Assembly (NCBI GenBank): GCA_025603075.1
Contig: MU626287.1
Coordinates: 1-64,000, forward strand
Origin: Neoconidiobolus thromboides FSU 785
Lineage: Eukaryota > Entomophthoromycota > Entomophthoromycetes > Entomophthorales > Neoconidiobolaceae
Length of the DNA stretch: 64,000 nt
Reading direction: 5' to 3'
This document shows, in pieces, positions 58,203 to 64,000 of this stretch. Numbering within the stretch: the stretch's first letter is position 1; each line of letters begins with the position of its first letter. Both the position numbers and the translations under genes were made by a program. The notes beneath the pieces are model-generated. The model saw only the letters and a list, made by a program, of their open reading frames with translations, made no database searches and had not been told where the DNA came from.

Positions 58203-58361
58203 AAGGGTATCCGCGCGAACGCGTTTACCCCACCACCAAAAATTGTCCAGTGTTATCAGAGTTAACTGACATGGAAACTCTCAAAGCCGAGGTGCAATGC
58301 AAAGATTGTTCCCAGCCCCTTTGCCTTTATGATCACAAAGAGACCCTGGCAGGTAAGTAAA
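58203..58361 (+). other. GC-rich island with hairpin and an exon-like frame
   Basis: An abrupt change from ~20% to about 50% GC. It opens with an imperfect hairpin, GGGTATCCGCG-CGAA-CGCGTTTACCC, containing several CpG. A frame then runs in-phase through the hairpin and beyond: GYPRERVYPTTKNCPVL, then METLKAEVQCKDCSQPLCLY and DHKETLA, followed by GTAAGT. The CxxC-x4-C-x4-H spacing could bind zinc. Codon use (GCC, CTC, CCC, CTG) is unlike every other gene here. It may be the 5' end of a transposon with its first exon, or inserted foreign DNA. Confidence 0.4.
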
Positions 58362-59802
58362 GAATTACTAATATTGATAGCTGAAATTTATAGCCCAGTT
58401 TGATACTTTAGAAATGCTTAGTTGTGGGATTGTTTCATTTTAGTATGAATTTTAATTGGTTGAAAGTAAAACAAACTTTTTTGGACAAGAATAAATGGGA
58501 AATAGAAATTAAATTTGATATTGAATTTTTGCTAATAGTATCTTGGTTTTTAATTTAACTACTTTTTTAATTGTTTAGATTTAATAGACATTCTTTGCTT
58601 ATTGCTTCTATTGTTTTAAATGAGTAGTTTATTTTTTTAATTTACATGTGATGTGTGAAATTATTTAAACTTACTTTTTTTACTAGTAAACTTGAGGTCA
58701 ATTGAGTGAAGAAATTCTTTTTGAATAGTTGCTCCTCTTTAAAAATAAAAGGTAACATTGTCTTATTTTAAATCTTTCCAATTTTTCAGTTTTCAAGTTT
58801 CAAAGTTTTAAGAATTAATAGTTTGTACTTTGAACAATAATAGGGCAAGAAAATATGGTACAATTAATCACAAAAGAGTATAGACTATAATCTCAATAGT
58901 GGTTTTTATTTATTTTAAATTCTAGTCAAAATCAAGTACATCATTAAATGATATTGGATATTCAAATTACAATAAAAGGTTTTGAATTATACAATAAATA
59001 ATAAATAGAACACTAAATGCTTAAAATATCTTTGTTTTATAATAGTAGATATCAGAATTACTAGTGTTCTTGATTTACATAAAAACATTTTAACAGTTAA
59101 AAGTTCTTGTATATGTTATAACGTGCACTCTATAGTTAGATGAATGTTTTAAGATAAATAGTAGATGAAGTCGTAAAATTTCAATTTCAACAATGAACAT
59201 CATTATATTATATAAAGCGAATTTTAAAATATGAATGAAATTTTACGACAATTGGTGATAGTTTGCTTTTAATGATTTTACTCTAATATATACACGTAAA
59301 TCAGCTTTTAGGAGTTAAAGATACCTATACCTTTTATAATTCAGTGAAATGCTATGAAAATTTGAATGATATAATCAATGGTCCATGTAAAACATATTTC
59401 TTTAATTAAATTTATGAAATGTAGCAATTTCTGTTTAAAAACAATAAAGTATAGTGAATGAGTGGATCTCTCTCATATTCTCAGCTGTATTTTCATAATT
59501 TGCCTGATTAAAGCAGTGACATATTATACTCAACTGAAAGTACTACGGCTTTTAATAAGTCATAATTTAAAATAGCCAAACATAAGTCAATTGAATTGAA
59601 AGCTATCAAGATTTTTAATCAGCTGCTTTGAACTTATAAAGTAAAAAATTTAAGGATTTGTATATATAAATAATTAGATTACTTAAAACGGATGTTTATC
59701 TTCCATTATATAAGTGAGTAATATTTACCTCTATCTGACCAAGATGTATCTTTGAATAGTTCTTTAAATTAAGAGTTCAGTAGAAGCTATAGAGCTTGTA
59801 AT

Positions 59803-59908
59803 ATATGGGGATGTATTTTTGTGTCTAACAATCTTACTAATAAATTTTCCGCTCAAATAGCACTTAAAAATGGAAAGAGTAATGAAACCAAAAAAAACAT
59901 TCCCATAT
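59803..59908 (+). repeat. MITE copy 21
   Basis: A full-length copy with ends ATATATGGGGATG and CATTCCCATAT, about 185 bp before the orphan gene. Confidence 0.88.
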
Positions 59909-60092
59909 TTAATTTGCATTCACATTAATTTGAACAATTTTAAGTTAGTACTTATAAGAAGATTTTTTGTCCATTAATCGATAGGCTTAAAACTAATTAA
60001 AAAAACAAGTTTAAAAAACAAGTTTAAGCATTGTAAGTGATTCAAAAATTCAAAAATTCTCCTTTTTAAACTTCAACTACTTTCTAGCTCCG

Positions 60093-61346
60093 ATGCAACA
60101 AACCAAAGAACAGCCATTGTTTCAAAAAGCATCAATAAAGAAAACAATTTTTAATTTATTTTTTGTAATTGTATTAATTTATGGATTTATAACCGATGCG
60201 ATTACTACAATTAAACAAGAAATTAATACGGCTATCTCTTCAATCAAAACGACATCTCATTATGATCGCATTGTATTTTTGAACTCAACTGTCACCCATT
60301 ATAATACTGCATTTCATCCTAAAGGGATCCGTTATAAAGGAGAAATAGTTGTTTTTAAAGATGGCTGGTTTGAAACATGGGAAATACATGAGGGGTTCCT
60401 ACCAGGGTTTGCGTTTAAAAAGGAAAAGAGCCAAACGATATGGGGTAGCAAAATAAAGAAATTGAAAACCAATTTAAAAGAAGAAGGCTATAGAAAAATA
60501 ATTATAAAACAGTTACATTTTAAATATGCAAATGATCCGTTTTATTTTAATATGAGTAGCAATTCAATTGAGTTAAAACCAATTGTTCAACATGAGCTTT
60601 TTGATATCCTTCAGATAGACAGCACACTTTTAACTAGGTTGGATGAAGTGATTAAAACTATGGCTTATTATTTTAGCGCTAGATCTATTAACGCTTATGG
60701 CGAAAGAGCAATGGGTATTCTCTTTGGTAAAAATTTTCCACTTTATAGTGAAGGTTTAATTTGGGCAGTTAAGCACCGATTTATTAGTCATTTATTTGAA
60801 ACTATTAGTAGAGATGAAATTATCCCCAGTATCACTGATCTACAAGATTGGATGGAATCCTTTTTATTTACAGAATTTTATAAATTTATTTATTGTGAAC
60901 GAGTGGATGGTTCATGCGATGCTATTAAAAATGCGTTTGGTTATGGTTGTTTTTATGATCAAAACTATGATACGAATTTGATCAAAATATCCTTCCCCTT
61001 TATACAAAAAAGTTGTGGTGCATTGCGTCAAATTATTCACTATGATAACCCATATCTTGCTATTTTTAATGTACAAGATATCCATTCCCCCTATGGTCCT
61101 AAGTTTGTTTTTAAAGATATACATCGACTTGTTCATAATCCTAAATTTAATAAGGATTCATACAAATCTTATGAGAAAGTATATAATGAAGTTGTCAAAA
61201 ATAAAGCCCTTGCTAAAAAGAAACTTCGGCCTAAAAGTTATTTCAAGGATTGGCTTAGTTGTAAGAGTAGTTATTCATTTAAAGAGCCTTTTTATATATC
61301 TGCTTTTTATTTACATCGAACTGTTCCATTTGATGATGATTATTAG
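60093..61346 (+). CDS. Orphan type II membrane-anchored protein
   Basis: An intronless 417-aa protein of no family I recognise. A short basic cytosolic start (residues 1-18) precedes one hydrophobic helix (TIFNLFFVIVLIYGFI, about 19-35), and the remaining ~380 residues carry Cys pairs (YCERVDGSC, GYGCFY, KSCGAL, LSCKSS) suitable for disulfides. This suggests a type II protein facing the secretory lumen or cell exterior. Repeated aromatic patches (FKDGWFETWEIHEGFLPGF, AYYFSARSINAYGERAMGIL) suggest a folded enzyme-like domain rather than low complexity. Codon use matches the host genes. It stands alone, between MITE-rich intergenic regions. Confidence 0.75.
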   Translation: MQQTKEQPLFQKASIKKTIFNLFFVIVLIYGFITDAITTIKQEINTAISSIKTTSHYDRIVFLNSTVTHYNTAFHPKGIRYKGEIVVFKDGWFETWEIHEGFLPGFAFKKEKSQTIWGSKIKKLKTNLKEEGYRKIIIKQLHFKYANDPFYFNMSSNSIELKPIVQHELFDILQIDSTLLTRLDEVIKTMAYYFSARSINAYGERAMGILFGKNFPLYSEGLIWAVKHRFISHLFETISRDEIIPSITDLQDWMESFLFTEFYKFIYCERVDGSCDAIKNAFGYGCFYDQNYDTNLIKISFPFIQKSCGALRQIIHYDNPYLAIFNVQDIHSPYGPKFVFKDIHRLVHNPKFNKDSYKSYEKVYNEVVKNKALAKKKLRPKSYFKDWLSCKSSYSFKEPFYISAFYLHRTVPFDDDY

Positions 61347-61631
61347 TGGGGTGGAAGTTTTAAGTAGATGCGCTTATTTCATAAGTTTGTAACTTTAATT
61401 TATTATTAATTTTCTAATTGCTTTATTAAATATTATCCTTTTAATAATATATTTTCGTGTTTTTATTGAGTTATTGCTTTTTGTTGATTTTGCTTTGTGA
61501 ATATTTTTAAAATTTGCTAAGTCCAAAGGTCTATTTAATGCTTACATAATAATATGAAAACAAAATAGTTAATTGACTAATATTAAAATTAAATCTTTGG
61601 AAAGTTTATTTTATTATCTGACCAAATCAAC

Positions 61632-61731
61632 AAGGGGGATGTATTTTTTTGTTTAAGGATTTTACTAGCAATTTTTCCACTTAAATAGCGCTTAAAAAAG
61701 TAAAAGTAATGAAATCAAAAACATCCCCAAT
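61632..61731 (+). repeat. MITE copy 22
   Basis: A full-length copy beginning AAGGGGGATG and ending ACATCCCCAA. Confidence 0.85.
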
Positions 61732-61818
61732 TAATCATATTACTATAATTAAAATATTATTTCCTCTCTCAAAAAAAGAAAGCTCAGTTTGATACTCGTG
61801 TAAATGCAAAATGGCAAC

Positions 61819-61925
61819 AAATGGGGATATTTTTTTTAGCTTCATTACTTTTTCCATCTTTTAAGTACTATTTGAATATAAAATTTGTTGGTAAAATTCC
61901 TAAACATAAAAATACATCATCAAAT
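61819..61925 (-). repeat. MITE copy 23
   Basis: A full-length copy, left end AAATGGGGATA, right end degenerate (ACATCATCAAAT). Confidence 0.85.
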
Positions 61926-62129
61926 GCCAATTTTTCTAAATTTACTGGTAAATTTTGGATATATAAGCTTAAAAGTTTTAATGACATAGCTATTAAATCC
62001 CATTTATGAGTAGTTATTTACATATTCTAAAGATAAAAAACGACAAATAACTTATTAAATCCCTATGTTTAAAAAATTATTACTTAAAAAATTACTCCTA
62101 ATAGTACATGATTGAACTTTGATAATTTA

Positions 62130-62207
62130 AAATCATTAACAATCTTTCCACTCAAATAGTGTTTAAAGGATGGAAAAGTAATGAAGTCAAAAAAAACATC
62201 CCCATAT
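62130..62207 (+). repeat. MITE copy 24, left-truncated
   Basis: Only the right three quarters remain, from AACAATCTTTCCACTC to CATCCCCATATG. Confidence 0.85.
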
Positions 62208-62275
62208 GACTAAATTTAATAAATTTTTTGATTTTGAGTTAAGTTTGAAATTATTAAATATAGAAATACATCACC

Positions 62276-62382
62276 ATATGAGGATGTTTTTTTTTGTTTA
62301 AGAATTTTACTAACAATCTTTCCACTTAAATAGCGCTTAAAAAATGGAAAAATAATGAAATCAAAAAAAACATCCCCATATA
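62276..62382 (+). repeat. MITE copy 25
   Basis: A well-preserved full-length copy, ATATGAGGATG to CATCCCCATATA, close to the family consensus. Confidence 0.9.
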
Positions 62383-62664
62383 ATATACTAATTTAATACA
62401 ATAGCAGATTTATTTAATAATTTATTATTTAAGTTATATAAAATACAGAAGTAGAATTTTTAGTTAAAATTAAGTTTGACTGGATTTTTTTGCTATAGTT
62501 AGTTAACTTTTTTAATAAGCTATTTAAATATATTTGGCTATTTCTTATGAACTTTGATTTTATTTCCAAATCTTATGAATTGTAACAAGACCCAAAAAAA
62601 CTTATAGCTAAAATCGTATTAATCTTTTTATATTATATAAAAAGTTATAGCTAAACTATCTGAT

Positions 62665-62764
62665 ATTTAAGGATGTATTTTTTAAGAATTTTGCTATCAA
62701 TTTTTCAGTTCAAATAGTGTTTAAAAGATGGAAAAAGTGATGAAGCCAAAAAAACACTCCCATT
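62665..62764 (+). repeat. MITE copy 26
   Basis: A near full-length copy with a small deletion behind the left end (GATGTATTTTTTAAG). Right end CACTCCCATTT. Confidence 0.85.
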
Positions 62765-62987
62765 TGACAGATAGCTTTAAAATATTTAAAAAAGGATAAA
62801 TTTGCTTAAACTTTGAGCAATTATAACTCTGTTCGTATTGATGCTATAAATTCGATACTAGCAGTATCGTTTAATAGCTCTCAACATAAGCTACATTTTA
62901 AGAAAAAAGCATCTAATTTTATTAGGTTTTAATAAAAACAGGCTATTTTTTCTAAATCGGACTTTTTTCTAAACAAAAAGAGTATAA

Positions 62988-63093
62988 TAATGGGGATGTA
63001 TTTTTATATTTAAGAGTTTTACTGACAATTTCCCACTCATATAGCACTTAAAAGATGAAAAAAGTAATGAAGCAAAAAGAAAAACATCACTAT
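62988..63093 (+). repeat. MITE copy 27
   Basis: A full-length copy, AATGGGGATG to ACATCACTATT. Confidence 0.85.
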
Positions 63094-63315
63094 TTATTGA
63101 TTAACTAAAATCTAAATCTTGTATGATAGTGTCAATAACATCAATATAAGCTATTGATCATTTTTAGCTATCTAAACCGATCGATTCAATTATCTACCAT
63201 CCTTTGCCTATTCTTACAATCATTAAAATTGGTCAAAATTTTGCTATAAAAGTAAAAACTATAATAAGTCAGATTGAGAAGATTAGAGTATCAGTAAACG
63301 GATGCTATTATAAGT

Positions 63316-63392
63316 GTCTCATAGTCCATTAGGCGCTTGGGGGATAAAATGCGCTTCTTGAATGTGATCCGTGAGCAAGGGCTAGGTGAGAC
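63316..63392. other. Compact island with complementary ends
   Basis: A 77-nt GC-richer block bounded by GTCTCA and TGAGAC. It includes TAGTCCATTAGG, which resembles a tRNA A-box, but no B-box. An overlapping 38-codon frame from 63349 (MRFLNVIREQGLGETILF) also exists, so it may equally be a fragment of old coding DNA. Confidence 0.3.
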
Positions 63393-64000
63393 CATATTAT
63401 TTGAAAGGGTGATGCGAAAGTATACTTTTGTAAAAATTCAAAAAGTAGAATCATTTGAGAATTAAATTGTTTGAAAAGTTACTATGCTAAATTAGTTTTT
63501 GATTTGTAAAAAAGCTCACTAATTTTAATCTTTTAGTATTATAGCTAAGTTAAATCGATTTGAACTTATCTTATTTTGTATGTTGATGGTAGCATTATAT
63601 GTCGCATAGCAATTGCTAATTAATTTTTAGTTCAAGTGCATCTAAGATATATCAAATAACTGGTTATTTTATCTTTTGAATCTTTAATGTATTAACTCTA
63701 GTTCAATAGTATAATGATATGCAGCTAGGACAGTATTTTTCAACTCAATAAAAAGGAGTAACAACATAAAATTGATACTATAAAATGGTATGATAATCCC
63801 ATTGTTTAAAAAGTCACCAAGCATAGGGCTTTTTGATTGAGCTATTACTTTGTAATATTAAATTTAAATAATTTAATAAATGAAAAGAGAATAGTAAGGT
63901 AGAATTTAAGAATATGTTCTATTTAAATAAAAAAATTCACTTATTTAATGATCGAAATCTTTGCTCAAAACCCTTACCCCAAAAATTCAACTCAAGCCAA

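Larger units (their letters stand above)
55640..60092. other. Long intergenic region rich in miniature elements
   Basis: About 4.4 kb without a supported gene. It contains four MITEs, a distinct 275-bp inverted-repeat element and a GC-rich island at 58203-58361, each listed separately. Confidence 0.5.
61347..64000. other. MITE-dense right edge
   Basis: No gene is supported. Six full-length MITEs and one truncated copy lie within 1.5 kb, and a GC-richer island lies at 63316-63392. The final 500 bp are plain AT-rich sequence. Confidence 0.5.

Noticed and set aside
61821-62009. 62-codon ORF on the + strand
   Set aside because: Starts within MITE copy 23 and has no recognisable content.
1007-63093. 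CRISPR array from the many ~105-bp repeats
   Set aside because: Repeats are dispersed, in both orientations, with inverted ends and TA duplication; the host is a eukaryote.

Overview
The window is very AT-rich eukaryotic DNA. Its protein-coding genes are split by short introns (mostly 40-75 nt, GTAAGT-like donors, AG acceptors). The gene content points to a fungus: a fused biotin gene (dethiobiotin synthetase plus DAPA aminotransferase), an ATG17 homologue, a NoxR (p67phox-like) NADPH oxidase regulator, an SGD1/NOM1 ribosome biogenesis factor, a microsomal-type P450 family and a single-exon seven-helix receptor. Base composition and receptor type fit an early-diverging, zygomycete-grade lineage (an Entomophthoromycotina/Conidiobolus-like fungus is my best guess). 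That placement is inference.

Layout. 0.2-1 kb: 3' part of a truncated P450 (-). 2.8-4.5 kb: class I sirtuin (-). 5.3-6.5 kb: two small unrecognised genes (-). 7.3-12.1 kb: eIF4G (-). 14.6-15.6 kb: tyrosine phosphatase (+). 15.8-18.9 kb: SGD1/NOM1 in 12 exons (-). 19.4-20.2 kb: mitochondrial ribosomal protein mS35 (-). 20.9-21.7 kb: UBTD-type ubiquitin-domain protein (+). 22.7-24.65 kb: complete P450 (-). 26.2-27.1 kb: decayed DNA transposase. 30.4-32.2 kb: NoxR (+). 32.7-34.7 kb: ATG17 (+). 35-36.1 kb: uridine phosphorylase (-). 38.3-39.15 kb: multi-pass membrane protein (-). 39.7 kb: initiator tRNA-Met. 40.7-42.7 kb: RhoGAP (+). 43.9-44.9 kb: GPCR (-). 49.65-52.3 kb: BIO3-BIO1 (-). 53.2-55.6 kb: peroxisomal acyl-CoA oxidase ending in SKL (+). 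60.1-61.3 kb: orphan membrane-anchored protein (+). Exon chains were built by hand. For the eleven multi-exon genes joined from start to stop, the summed exon lengths are multiples of three.

The dominant non-genic feature is one family of ~105-bp miniature inverted-repeat elements. I count 27 copies, all outside genes except one that sits inside the decayed transposase ORF. That copy shows a TA target duplication and gives a clean empty-site reconstruction. Copies occur singly, as tandem pairs, as a chimera, and as a near-perfect inverted pair, with a dense cluster at the right edge. A distinct ~275-bp element with similar ends lies at 57.2 kb.

Functional links. BIO3-BIO1 and the peroxisomal acyl-CoA oxidase are divergent neighbours, which fits a fungal biotin pathway fed by peroxisomal beta-oxidation (inference). 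NoxR, the RhoGAP and the phosphatase are signalling proteins but show no operon-like organisation. The rest are unrelated housekeeping genes.
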